The notes: generated by a model from the letters alone, not told the origin. A stretch of 25,295 bases of DNA from an uncultured Pseudomonadota bacterium (GCA_946479855.1 CAMLHL010000043.1:1-25295), one strand, 5' to 3'. Shown: positions 1 through 8,440, counted from the first letter of the stretch. Numbers and translations are program-made.

Positions 1-483
1 CCGCCCGCCTCCCGCCTCGGCCCGCTGACGCCGGAAGAACGCCAGGCCATCATCCGGGCCAGCCCGATGCTCGCCGCCTACGGCACCACGGTCGACCGCG
101 AATCGGCCTATGAAGTGCTGCGCGGCAAACCCGCTGCCGCGCCCGCCGCCCCCGGCGCCATCCCCGCCCCACCGACCGGCAACGGCGGCCTCAATGCCAA
201 CGACTGGGGCAACCACGGCGGCCAGCCGCAACCCCGCTACGAGACCGCCCCCCAGCCCCGCCAGCCCGCCCCGGCGCCGCAGGCCGAATCCGGCGGTGGC
301 CTGCTCGGCGGCCTCGGCGACATCCTGATGGGCAGCACCGGCCCGCGCGGCGGCAAGCGCGAAGGCGTGCTGGAGAGCGCCGCCAAAAGTGCCGCCCGCG
401 GCGTCGCCGGCACCGTCGGCCGGGAAATCGGCAAGCAGATCCTGCGCGGGGTGCTCGGGTCGATTCTCGGCGGCAGGCGCTAG
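1..483 (+). CDS. HerA/DUF853-family ATPase (YjgR-like), C-terminal part
   Basis: The frame is open from base 1 and ends at TAG 481-483, so only about 160 C-terminal residues are visible. The start PPASRLGPLTPEERQAII, followed by an IDRESAYEVL-like block (here VDRESAYEVLRGK), matches the end of the DUF853/HerA helicase-like ATPases typified by E. coli YjgR. A low-complexity Pro/Ala linker comes next, then a Gly-rich tail (GGGLLGGLGDILMG) and a C-terminal segment with several GxxxG-like repeats (residues about 125-160). The Walker motifs must lie upstream of the window. The cellular role of this family is poorly defined; hexameric DNA-translocase activity is inferred from HerA homology only. 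A strong terminator follows the gene, so it ends its transcription unit. Confidence 0.85.
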   Translation, partial: PPASRLGPLTPEERQAIIRASPMLAAYGTTVDRESAYEVLRGKPAAAPAAPGAIPAPPTGNGGLNANDWGNHGGQPQPRYETAPQPRQPAPAPQAESGGGLLGGLGDILMGSTGPRGGKREGVLESAAKSAARGVAGTVGREIGKQILRGVLGSILGGRR

Positions 484-531
484 CCCTTCCTGCGCAAATC
501 TCCCGGCCGGCCGTAAGCCGGGACCCGAACG

Positions 532-566
532 ATGGCGCAGATCGCTTCTGCGCCATTTTCATTTTT
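532..566 (+). terminator. Rho-independent terminator after the HerA-like gene
   Basis: A perfect 9-bp stem (ATGGCGCAG 532-540 with CTGCGCCAT 548-556) closes a 7-nt loop. It is followed by the T-rich tract TTTTCATTTTT (556-566). It lies 50 nt after the stop codon and before the promoter of the TIR gene, separating the two units. Confidence 0.85.
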
Positions 567-591
567 GCCCTTCTTTTCCGGTCGACCGTCG
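561..591 (+). repeat. Small intergenic repeat, copy A
   Basis: The element reads ATTTTTGCC, 11 variable bases, then GTCGACCGTCG. The same two outer blocks with the same 11-nt spacing occur inverted at 8441-8472, and a shorter related copy lies at 12008-12039. The right half contains the palindrome CGGTCGACCG. The left end overlaps the T tract of the preceding terminator. All three copies are in or near gaps between genes. I do not recognise it as a named element. Confidence 0.45.
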
Positions 592-620
592 CAATTGCCC
601 AAGCGGGTCGTCGATGTCAT

Positions 621-650
621 TTGACTAGCCTTGCCCGACTCCGGGATACT
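621..650 (+). promoter_or_regulatory. Sigma70-like promoter for the TIR gene
   Basis: TTGACT (621-626, 5/6 match to the -35 consensus) and GATACT (645-650, 4/6 match to -10) are separated by 18 nt. Transcription would start near 657, leaving a leader of about 24 nt before the ATG at 681. This argues that the in-frame TTG at 621 is the -35 box and not a start codon. Confidence 0.55.
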
Positions 651-680
651 GCCCCAACCAACGCTTGGACAACATCACCG

Positions 681-1679
681 ATGCCTGCACGCATCTTCAT
701 CAGCTATCGCACGTCCGACGGGGTCGACAAGGCCACCGCACTGGGGCGGGAGCTGGGAAGGATTTTCGGTGACGACGCGGTCTTTCTCGACAAGGACGAC
801 CTGCGCGGCGGCTCAGCCTGGCGCGCCGAGATTGCCCGCACCATCGACAGCCAGCCGGTCCTGCTGCTGTTGCTGACGCCCCAGTTGCTGGCGGCGGTCG
901 ACACCGGCGGCCAGGCGCGCATCGCGGCGGCCGATGATCCGGTGCGGCGGGAACTGGAAGAGGCGCTGGCCGCTGGCGCCCGGGTCATCCCGCTGTTGTG
1001 CGACGGCCTGGCCGCTCCGCCCGATGCGGCGCAACTGCCGGCGCCGTTCAACGGCCTGGCCGAATTGACCTGGCGCCAGTTGCGCGCCTACGACTGGGAA
1101 CACGATGTCGAACGGCTGGTCGGCGATCTGGAAGCGCTGGGCATACCGCGCATCGCCGCCGCTACGCCGGCAACCAAGACGGCCGGCCCCGGATTCTCCC
1201 GGCACCTGCTGGCCGGCGGACTGGCGATGCTGCTGGCCGGTGTGCTGGGGCTGTGGATGGCCATGCGGCCAGATCACCCGGCCGGACTGTCAGGCCGCTG
1301 GCAGGCGCAACTATGGCAGGGCGAGCAGGTCGTGCTGGTCTTGAGCGAGCAGGCCGGTGTCGTCACCCTGGCCAGCGAGCCGATCCCCATTGCCCGCCGG
1401 CCCGACTGGGCCGAATATCGCCAGTTCTGGCGGCAACGGATGGGCACCGATCTCGCTGCCGTGATGTACCGCGGCGAAGGCAAGCGTATCGATGCCCCCG
1501 ACTTGCCGCCGGCGGTGGACATCGCCCTCCAGGTCTTGCCCAGCCCCGAGGGCCGCGAGCCGGTCGACAGCGGCAACCTGAGCGCCCGCCTGGCCGCGGA
1601 CGGCAGCACCCTGACCGGCCACATCTGGCTCAACGGCGCCCAGGCCGAACAGCCGGCCAGGCTGACCCGGCTGCCGTAA
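681..1679 (+). CDS. Membrane-anchored TIR-domain protein with C-terminal extracytoplasmic domain
   Basis: The protein has 332 residues. Residues 1-150 form a TIR_2-type domain: MPARIFISYRTSD (beta-A and the box 1 region), VFLDKDDLRGGSAWRAEI (BB-loop region and alpha-C) and VLLLLLTPQLL. One hydrophobic helix follows (about 174-196), then a C-terminal domain of about 130 residues beginning LSGRWQAQLW that resembles a small beta-barrel or lipocalin-like fold. That domain would be periplasmic if the TIR domain is cytoplasmic. TIR domains are protein-interaction modules or NAD+-cleaving enzymes, often in antiphage or effector systems. In my alignment by eye, the position of the catalytic Glu of NADase TIRs is Arg48, with Glu50 two residues later, so activity is uncertain. 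The gene stands alone between a terminator and a small membrane-protein gene. The ATG at 681 was chosen because the TIR fold begins there and a promoter lies just upstream. Confidence 0.8.
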   Translation: MPARIFISYRTSDGVDKATALGRELGRIFGDDAVFLDKDDLRGGSAWRAEIARTIDSQPVLLLLLTPQLLAAVDTGGQARIAAADDPVRRELEEALAAGARVIPLLCDGLAAPPDAAQLPAPFNGLAELTWRQLRAYDWEHDVERLVGDLEALGIPRIAAATPATKTAGPGFSRHLLAGGLAMLLAGVLGLWMAMRPDHPAGLSGRWQAQLWQGEQVVLVLSEQAGVVTLASEPIPIARRPDWAEYRQFWRQRMGTDLAAVMYRGEGKRIDAPDLPPAVDIALQVLPSPEGREPVDSGNLSARLAADGSTLTGHIWLNGAQAEQPARLTRLP

Positions 1680-1750
1680 AACGCCGCGGGCCGGCCCAAG
1701 CCGGCCGGATATGGTCATAATGGCGAATCTGCACGATGGGGAGAAAATTG

Positions 1751-2182
1751 ATGATACGCGCGCTGATTGCCTTGGTCGGACTGCTGCTTGTGGCAGCGAT
1801 TGGCTGGGTCTGGCTGACCCTGAGCTGGAGCTATTCGACGGGCGAGCGCGCCGGCTACATCCAGAAATTGTCCCGCAAGGGCTGGCTGTGCAAGACCTGG
1901 GAAGGCGAGATCGCCATGGTCACCATGCCCGGCGCCATCCCCGACCGCTTCGAATTTTCGGTGCGCGACGAGGCGATAGCCACCAAAATCAACGCCCTGG
2001 CCGGACAACGCGTGGTGCTGATCTACGAACAGCACAAGTTCGTGCCGAGCAACTGCTTCGGCGAAACCGAATATTTCGTCACCGACGCCCGGGCCGTGGC
2101 CGAACAGCCGGTATCGCCGGCCCCGCCGGTGGCCCCGCCGCTGAGCGCCCCGTCCGCCGCCCCGGCAACGCCCGGCCAATAG
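1751..2182 (+). CDS. Small conserved membrane-anchored protein of unknown function
   Basis: The protein has 143 residues. An N-terminal hydrophobic helix (about 4-23) is followed by a conserved core of about 95 residues containing YSTGERAGYIQKLSRKGW, LCKTWEGE and the Cys pair in GWLC and SNCFGE. A Pro/Ala-rich tail makes up the last 27 residues. Similar proteins are widespread in proteobacteria as hypotheticals, sometimes mislabelled 6-phosphogluconate dehydrogenase. Nothing in the sequence supports that activity. The start is ATG 1751, because GGGGAGA (1738-1744) lies 6 nt upstream; an ATG at 1736 would lack a ribosome binding site. A terminator hairpin follows. Confidence 0.75.
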   Translation: MIRALIALVGLLLVAAIGWVWLTLSWSYSTGERAGYIQKLSRKGWLCKTWEGEIAMVTMPGAIPDRFEFSVRDEAIATKINALAGQRVVLIYEQHKFVPSNCFGETEYFVTDARAVAEQPVSPAPPVAPPLSAPSAAPATPGQ

Positions 2183-2196
2183 CGCCGGCCACCGAT

Positions 2197-2234
2197 CAGC
2201 ATGGTGCAGCGTCGATCTGCGCCATGCTGGTTTT
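2197..2234 (+). terminator. Terminator after the small membrane-protein gene
   Basis: CAGCATGGTGCAG (2197-2209) pairs with CTGCGCCATGCTG (2217-2229) over 13 bp with one G.U, around a 7-nt loop. The tail is GTTTTGGG. It lies 14 nt after the stop codon, in the gap between convergent genes. Only the plus-strand side carries a T tract. Confidence 0.7.
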
Positions 2235-2290
2235 GGGCCGATTTGCCCGGTCGACCGGGCGGCCAGCGTTTGTTTCCATGGTCGCAGGAT

Positions 2291-3190
2291 TCAGTCGGCA
2301 AGACAGCGTGCCGGGCGACGGAAGCCGGCCAGCATCTCCCACTGGTGCACGCTGAGTCCGAGCAGGATCAGGCCGGTGCCCAGCCACAGGCGCAGACCGA
2401 TCGTTTCGCCGTTCAGCCAGTGGCCGAGCAACAGCGCGATGACCGGGGTAATCAACGTGATCAGCGCCACCTTGGCGGTTTCGAGATGCTTGATCACGTA
2501 GTAATAAAGGGCGAAGCCGATCACCGAGCCGAACACCCCGAGGTAGGCGATGGCCGCGCCGGAACGCGGCGGCAGCCTGGCCGGCAACTGGCCGTCGCTC
2601 AGCCACCAGACCATCCCGAACAGCGGCAGCGACACCGCCAGCGTGCCGACCGTGGTGGCCAGCGGCGGGCTGTCGTCGCTGATATGCTTGAGCCAGACGA
2701 GGCAGCCGGAATAAACAAAGACTGCGGCCAACAAGGCCCCCAGACCGGCCAGTGCATGGTCGCCGCCCAGGCTGTCGCCGTGGATGAAAATGATCGCCAG
2801 ACCGAGAGCGCCAAGCAGCATGCCGGCCACCTTGATCGGCGTCAGGGCGCGTTCGCCGAGGCAGAGCGCGGCCAGCACGGCGGCCATCAGCGGCGACAGG
2901 CCGAAGAGCACCGAAATCAACCCGGAATGCACGTAGCGGGCGCCCCAGTAGGTCAGCGCCATCGCCGCAAAGAGGCCGAGGCCGCCGACCAGATAGGCGC
3001 GGCGCGCCCGTGCGTGCAGCGGCAAACGGATGCGCCAGACGAGCAGCAACAGGGCGGCGACCATGACGCCGATCAGCATGCGGGCGAAGACGGCAAACGC
3101 AAAGCCGGTGCCTTGCGTGCTCCACTGGATGGCCAGCGGCGTGGTGGACCAGATCAGGATGATGCCGAGATAGGCGGCTTGGACGGACAT
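2291..3190 (-). CDS. EamA/DMT-superfamily transporter (putative metabolite exporter)
   Basis: A 299-residue, almost entirely hydrophobic protein with about ten transmembrane helices in two EamA repeats. The first starts at GIILIWSTTPLAIQW and includes ALTYWGARYVHSGLISVLFGLSPLMAA. The second includes SVIGFALYYYVIKHLETAKVALITLITPVIALLLG. Drug/metabolite transporters of this type typically export amino acids or other small metabolites across the inner membrane; the substrate cannot be read from the sequence. The start ATG at 3190 is preceded by CCGGAGAACCCC. The 280-nt leader upstream has the layout of a transcription attenuator (leader peptide and terminator), which suggests that expression follows the supply of an aminoacyl-tRNA and would fit an amino-acid exporter. 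That link is inference. Confidence 0.9.
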   Translation of the reverse strand: MSVQAAYLGIILIWSTTPLAIQWSTQGTGFAFAVFARMLIGVMVAALLLLVWRIRLPLHARARRAYLVGGLGLFAAMALTYWGARYVHSGLISVLFGLSPLMAAVLAALCLGERALTPIKVAGMLLGALGLAIIFIHGDSLGGDHALAGLGALLAAVFVYSGCLVWLKHISDDSPPLATTVGTLAVSLPLFGMVWWLSDGQLPARLPPRSGAAIAYLGVFGSVIGFALYYYVIKHLETAKVALITLITPVIALLLGHWLNGETIGLRLWLGTGLILLGLSVHQWEMLAGFRRPARCLAD

Positions 3191-3203
3191 GGGGTTCTCC
3201 GGT

Positions 3204-3284
3204 TCAGTGGGGCTGGGAATCTTGCGGGGACGACGGCGGATGCAGGGCGGCAGGGCGACGGACGGGACGGGCGATACGTTTCAT
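3204..3284 (-). CDS. Possible 26-residue small ORF in the DMT leader
   Basis: ATG at 3284, preceded by a good ribosome binding site (AAAGGAAATGCC), opens a frame of 26 codons ending at TGA 3206-3204. This is 13 nt before the transporter start. The peptide begins MKRIARPVRRPAALHPP and is Arg/Pro-rich. It lies downstream of the intrinsic terminator, so it would be translated only in read-through transcripts and could couple translation to the transporter. No homolog is recognised; it could be chance apart from its good ribosome binding site and position. Confidence 0.35.
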   Translation of the reverse strand: MKRIARPVRRPAALHPPSSPQDSQPH

Positions 3285-3307
3285 GGCATTTCCTTTCGAC
3301 GAGGGAC

Positions 3308-3345
3308 AAAAACAAAAAGGCCGCGGGTTTTAGTCCGCGGCCTTT
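3308..3345 (-). terminator. Attenuator-type intrinsic terminator upstream of the DMT gene
   Basis: On the minus strand, AAAGGCCGCGG and CCGCGGCCTTT form a perfect 11-bp stem around an 8-nt loop. TTTTTGTTTTTG follows. The T tract exists only in the minus direction, and there is no minus-strand gene upstream that it could end, so it terminates inside the leader of the transporter mRNA. Its 5' arm (3333-3342 in window coordinates) can alternatively pair 9 of 10 bases with GTCCGGGGCC inside the leader peptide frame (3384-3393), giving an antiterminator. Confidence 0.75.
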
Positions 3346-3370
3346 GCTGAAATCGGGTCAGTAACGCTGA

Positions 3371-3463
3371 CTAACTGGCCCCGGGCCCCGGACGAACGGC
3401 AACGCGCCAGGCGCGCAGCATGCGGCGGCTCGGTACGGTCGGGGCGAACAGGCAGGTAGTCAT
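3371..3463 (-). CDS. Putative 30-residue attenuator leader peptide
   Basis: ATG at 3463, 30 codons, TAG at 3373-3371. The peptide starts MTTCLFAPTVPSRRMLRAWR and ends VAVRPGPGAS. It lies just downstream of a predicted promoter and 25 nt before the intrinsic terminator. The antiterminator 5' strand spans its CGT CCG GGG CCC codons. A ribosome stalled on the preceding CGC GTT GCC GTT codons would therefore leave it free, while one reaching the stop codon would cover it. No long run of a single control codon is present; Arg and Val are enriched, so the sensed amino acid is uncertain. The ribosome binding site is poor, because the start codon is close to the predicted transcription start. Confidence 0.45.
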   Translation of the reverse strand: MTTCLFAPTVPSRRMLRAWRVAVRPGPGAS

Positions 3464-3469
3464 GGCTTC

Positions 3470-3499
3470 ATTTTGCCGACTTATTGTGCAGTGCGTCAA
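3470..3499 (-). promoter_or_regulatory. Putative promoter for the DMT leader transcript
   Basis: On the minus strand TTGACG (3499-3494) and CAAAAT (3475-3470) are separated by 18 nt; the matches are 5/6 and 4/6 to sigma70 boxes. The transcript would start close to the leader-peptide ATG at 3463. Confidence 0.4.
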
Positions 3500-3569
3500 C
3501 GGCACCCTGATGACGAAAGCAAGCGACCGGAGTAACATTAGCGTTTTCTGATTTAGAAAAGGAATCGCC

Positions 3570-4136
3570 ATGAAACCCCTGTTCGCCCTGACCTTGCTCT
3601 TTGCCACCCTGCCCGCCGTCGCCCAGGATCTCGGCGCGCTGACCGCCGAGACCAAGAAGGCCGTCCTGCCGGTGGTCCCCAAGGTGGTCGCCGCCATGCA
3701 GGAAGCCGTCGCCGACAAGGGCGTCGCCGGGGCGATTCCGGTGTGCAAGGAACAGGCGCCGGCGCTGATCCGGGAAAAACGCCAGGAAACCGGCTGGGAT
3801 ATCCGCCGCGTCAGCCTGAAAACCCGGAATGCCGAGCGCGCCACGCCGGATCTGTGGGAAGCTCGCCAGCTGGCCGATTTCAACATTCGCGCCGGCCATG
3901 GCGAGAAGATCGACAGCCTCGAGAAAAGCGAAATCGTCAGCATCGACGGCAAGCCGGTCTTCCGCTACATCAAGGCGCTGCCGGTCGGCGACGTTTGCCT
4001 GAAGTGCCACGGCCCGGCAGAGAGTCTGGACGGCGACCTGAAGGCCAAGCTGGCTGAAAGCTACCCGCACGACCAGGCCACCGGCTATGCCAAGGGCCAG
4101 ATTCGCGGTGCCGTGACGGTCAAGCGGCCGCTCTAG
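3570..4136 (+). CDS. Periplasmic DUF3365 (Tll0287-like) c-type heme protein
   Basis: The protein has 188 residues with a signal peptide (MKPLFALTLLFATLPAVAQ, cleavage near residue 19). The rest matches the DUF3365/Tll0287-like fold, a PAS-like heme domain. The region VSLKTRNAERATPDLWEARQL is typical, and the heme c motif C143-L-K-C146-H147 sits in VCLKCHGPAE. It should be a periplasmic monoheme protein acting in electron transfer or redox sensing; the family's physiological role is unsettled. One extra Cys is at 59. The gene has a ribosome binding site (AAAAGGAATCGCC) and is transcribed alone, divergent from the DMT leader. Its 3' end overlaps the convergent LysR gene by 17 nt. Confidence 0.88.
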   Translation: MKPLFALTLLFATLPAVAQDLGALTAETKKAVLPVVPKVVAAMQEAVADKGVAGAIPVCKEQAPALIREKRQETGWDIRRVSLKTRNAERATPDLWEARQLADFNIRAGHGEKIDSLEKSEIVSIDGKPVFRYIKALPVGDVCLKCHGPAESLDGDLKAKLAESYPHDQATGYAKGQIRGAVTVKRPL

Positions 4137-5016
4137 TTTTCGCTTCGCCCTTGGCGGCCAGGTGCGCGAGCAGCGCCGCGGCCGCCGGGCTCAGCGCCGC
4201 CCGCGAACGCACGCACAGTTGCAGGTCGCGCGGCGCCCAGTCATCGGTGATTTCCACCGTTTTGACGGTGTCGACCGCAGCGGAACGCGGCACCATGCCG
4301 ATCCCGACGCCAGCCGCGACCATCCGGCAGACGGCATTGAAGCTGCGCACCTGGATGCGCACGTCGAGCCGGCCGCCCAGCCGTGCCGCGTGATTCATCA
4401 TGAAGGTATGGATGGCGCTGCCGGCATGCAGGCAGACGAAGGGCTCGCCGAGCACCTCGGCAAAGGCCGCCGCCGGCTGCCCGGCCAGCCGATGCCCGGG
4501 CGGGACGATCAGGACCAGCCGGTCGCGCCGGTAGGGCAAGGTGTCCAGCCCGGCCAGGCCGCCTTCGTCGGCGACGACACCGATGTCCACCTGGCCGCCG
4601 GCGACGGCCTGGATGATCGCCGGACTCGGCTGCTCTTCGAGGCTGACCCGGAGACGCGGGTGTTCGCGCAGGAAATCGCCGAGGTCTTCCGGCAAAAAGC
4701 AGTTGATGGCGTTGGTGTTGGCAAACACCGTGACCTGGCTGTTCAGGCTGCTGGCGTAGGGGGCCAGGTCAGCGTGCATCTGTTCGAGCTGGGCGAAGAC
4801 CTGACGGGCGTGACGGAGCAGGGATTCGCCGGCCGCCGTCGGCGTCAGGCCGCGGGCGTGGCGGGCGAACAGCGGCACGCCGAGCGCCGCCTCGAGCTGG
4901 GTCAGGCGATGGCTGGCCGAGGAGGGCGCCAGATGCACCAGCTCGGCGGCGCGGGTCAGGCGGCCAGAATCGGCGATGGCGGCAACCAGCCGCAGGTCGG
5001 GTAGATCGTAGCGCAC
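4120..5016 (-). CDS. LysR-family transcriptional regulator
   Basis: The product has 298 residues from GTG 5016, the usual LysR length. The winged HTH covers about residues 5-63 (LPDLRLVAAIADSGRLTRAAELVHLAPSSASHRL and GVPLFARHARGLTPTAAGE). The periplasmic-binding-like effector domain follows (VTVFANTNAINCFLPEDLGDFL, VDIGVVADEG, MVAAGVGIGMVPRSA). The frame is open to a TTG at 5097, but GTG 5016 is preferred: it has CAGGACGAAACC upstream and gives a standard N-terminus. It is divergent from a DMT transporter gene with a 102-nt gap, a common regulator-target layout, so it probably controls that transporter. The ligand is unknown. Confidence 0.92.
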   Translation of the reverse strand: MRYDLPDLRLVAAIADSGRLTRAAELVHLAPSSASHRLTQLEAALGVPLFARHARGLTPTAAGESLLRHARQVFAQLEQMHADLAPYASSLNSQVTVFANTNAINCFLPEDLGDFLREHPRLRVSLEEQPSPAIIQAVAGGQVDIGVVADEGGLAGLDTLPYRRDRLVLIVPPGHRLAGQPAAAFAEVLGEPFVCLHAGSAIHTFMMNHAARLGGRLDVRIQVRSFNAVCRMVAAGVGIGMVPRSAAVDTVKTVEITDDWAPRDLQLCVRSRAALSPAAAALLAHLAAKGEAKTRAAA

Positions 5017-5042
5017 GGTTTCGTCCTGAACGAATGCTTGCT

Positions 5043-5056
5043 TTGAATAATACCAA
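5043..5056. promoter_or_regulatory. Candidate LysR box in the divergent region
   Basis: TTGAATAATACCAA carries T-N11-A with inverted ends (TTG...CAA), the minimal LysR-type operator pattern. It sits between the LysR gene and the transporter gene, immediately upstream of the transporter's -35 box. Confidence 0.35.
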
Positions 5057-5085
5057 TTGTCCCCGCCGCCAATGGCGTTTTTAAT
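5057..5085 (+). promoter_or_regulatory. Sigma70-like promoter of the divergent DMT gene
   Basis: TTGTCC (5057-5062) and TTTAAT (5080-5085) are spaced by 17 nt. Transcription would start near 5092, about 27 nt before the TTG start codon at 5119. Confidence 0.5.
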
Positions 5086-5118
5086 AGCCTCTGGCAACCA
5101 CTATCCCGGGGAACGGCT

Positions 5119-6015
5119 TTGGAAAAATCGAATGCTTACGGTGCCGGCCTGGCGCTCCTGGCGGCGCTCGGCTTCTCCCTGAAGGCAATTTTCGTCAAGC
5201 TGGCCTATCCCTATGGCGTCGATGCGATCACGCTGCTCGCCCTGCGCATGGGCTTCGCGCTGCCGGTCTTCCTGTGGGTCGGACTGGCCGGGCAGAAGGC
5301 TGGCGCCAGCCTGAGCGCCGGCGACTGGAGCCGGCTGGTCGCCCTCGGCTGCCTCGGCTACTACGGCGCCAGCATTCTCGATTTCTGGGGGCTGGAATAC
5401 ATTTCGGCCGGCCTGGAACGGCTGATCCTGTTCACCTATCCGACGCTGACCATCCTGATCGGCGTGCTGTTCCAGGGCAAAGCGCTGAGCCGCCGCGAAA
5501 TCGTCGCCGTCGCGCTGTGCTACGCCGGCATCGGCTTCGCCTTCCTGCACGACCTCGGCCTGGGCGATGCCCGCAACGTCTGGATCGGCGGCGCCCTGGT
5601 CTTCGCCTCCAGCGTTTCGTATGCGCTTTACCTGTCAGGCAGCGCGCCGATGATCGCCCGACTGGGCGCCATGCGCTTTTCGGCGCTGGCCATGCTCGTC
5701 TCATCGGCGGTAACGCTGGCCCATTTCGCGGCCGCACACCCGCTCGCTGCCTTCATCCAGCCGCTGCCGGTCTATGGCTGGGGGCTGGCGATGGCGGTGT
5801 TCGCCACCATCGTGCCGGTCTTCGCCCAGTCGGCGGCGATTCGCCGGATCGGCGCCGGCCGGGCCTCGCTGTTCGGCATGGTCGGGCCGATCCTGACCAT
5901 AGCTTTCGGCTGGTGGCTGCTCGCCGAAGCGATCTCGCCGGCCCAGATGGCCGGTGCGGCATTGGTTGTCGTTGGAATACTGATCGTCAGCCGCGGGGCA
6001 AAAGCTTCGGGTTAG
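5119..6015 (+). CDS. EamA/DMT-superfamily transporter, LysR-linked
   Basis: The protein has 298 residues and about ten transmembrane helices in two EamA repeats: ALGFSLKAIFVKLAYPYGVD starts the first, and the second ends FGWWLLAEAISPAQMAGAALVVVGI. It is not a close copy of the other DMT protein in the window. The start is TTG 5119, preceded by GGGGAA at a 6-nt spacing. An inner-membrane metabolite exporter is the likely role; the substrate is unknown. It probably belongs to the regulon of the divergent LysR gene. Ten nucleotides separate it from the PTS operon, so some read-through into it is possible. Confidence 0.9.
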   Translation: MEKSNAYGAGLALLAALGFSLKAIFVKLAYPYGVDAITLLALRMGFALPVFLWVGLAGQKAGASLSAGDWSRLVALGCLGYYGASILDFWGLEYISAGLERLILFTYPTLTILIGVLFQGKALSRREIVAVALCYAGIGFAFLHDLGLGDARNVWIGGALVFASSVSYALYLSGSAPMIARLGAMRFSALAMLVSSAVTLAHFAAAHPLAAFIQPLPVYGWGLAMAVFATIVPVFAQSAAIRRIGAGRASLFGMVGPILTIAFGWWLLAEAISPAQMAGAALVVVGILIVSRGAKASG

Positions 6016-6025
6016 AATCCGGAGC

Positions 6026-6415
6026 ATGATCGGCATACTTCTCATCACGCATGGCAGCTATGGCGAGGCACTCATCCAGAATGCCTGCCACGTGTTGAAC
6101 AAGCGTCCGCTCCAACTGAACCAGCTTGGTATCTCGGCCCAGGACGACCCGCTGGATTTGTTGCCGCTGGCGCACGAGATGCTGACACTGGTCGATCACG
6201 GCAAGGGCGTGCTGGTACTGACCGACATCTTCGGCGCCTCGCCGGCCAACCTTGCCCAGAAACTGCTCGACCCCGGCCGCATCGAAGGCCTGACCGGGGT
6301 CAATCTGCCCATGCTGCTGCGCGCCTTGACCTATCGTGACAAGGACATGGACACTGTGCTCATGCGCGCGCGCGACGGTGGTCGCGACGGCATCTTCAAT
6401 ATGCGGGAACACTAA
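6026..6415 (+). CDS. PTS EIIA component, mannose/fructose family (ManX-like)
   Basis: 129 residues matching the EIIA-Man fold (PF03610). The phosphoryl-accepting His is His9 in MIGILLITHGSYGEAL. DIFGASPANLAQKLL and VNLPMLLRALTYRD are the other conserved blocks. The protein accepts phosphate from HPr. No EIIB or EIIC transporter subunit lies nearby, so as in other betaproteobacteria the manX-like/ptsH/ptsI set probably serves regulation rather than sugar uptake. Start ATG 6026 has CCGGAG just upstream. The gene is 4 nt from ptsH and probably co-transcribed with it and ptsI. Confidence 0.9.
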   Translation: MIGILLITHGSYGEALIQNACHVLNKRPLQLNQLGISAQDDPLDLLPLAHEMLTLVDHGKGVLVLTDIFGASPANLAQKLLDPGRIEGLTGVNLPMLLRALTYRDKDMDTVLMRARDGGRDGIFNMREH

Positions 6416-6419
6416 TAAT

Positions 6420-6689
6420 ATGCTGACCCAGGAAACTGAAATCATCAACAAGCTCGGCTTGCACGCCCGGGCTTCCGCCAAGCTGACCCAGATGGCCGGC
6501 AAGTTCAAGTGCGAGGTCTGGATGACGAAAGGCAGCCGCCGGATCAACGCCAAAAGCATCATGGGCGTCATGATGCTGGCCGCCGGCAAGGGTTCGAAGG
6601 TCACCGTCGAGACCAACGGCGACGACGAGTCCGAGGCGATGGCCGCCCTGCTGGCGCTGATCGGCGATTATTTCGGCGAAGGGGAGTAA
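6420..6689 (+). CDS. ptsH: Phosphocarrier protein HPr
   Basis: 89 residues, the normal HPr length. The active-site His15 is in KLGLHARAS, and the regulatory-serine position Ser46 is in INAKSIMGVMML. HPr receives phosphate from Enzyme I on His15 and passes it to EIIA. The true start is ATG 6420; the longer open frame upstream lies within the EIIA gene. The ptsI start codon is 7 nt after the stop. Confidence 0.95.
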   Translation: MLTQETEIINKLGLHARASAKLTQMAGKFKCEVWMTKGSRRINAKSIMGVMMLAAGKGSKVTVETNGDDESEAMAALLALIGDYFGEGE

Positions 6690-6695
6690 GCCGCC

Positions 6696-8438
<1,743 letters not shown>

Positions 8439-8440
8439 CC

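Noticed and set aside
621..680. In-frame TTG start at 621 extending the TIR protein by 20 residues
   Set aside because: The TTG is part of a good -35 box with a matching -10, and the TIR fold starts at the ATG 681.
1689..1706. GC-rich hairpin after the TIR gene as a terminator
   Set aside because: GGCCGGC/GCCGGCC forms a 7-bp stem but no T tract follows, so termination cannot be claimed.
5016..5097. Longer LysR start at TTG 5097
   Set aside because: It would add 27 residues not typical of LysR proteins; GTG 5016 has a ribosome binding site and gives the normal length.
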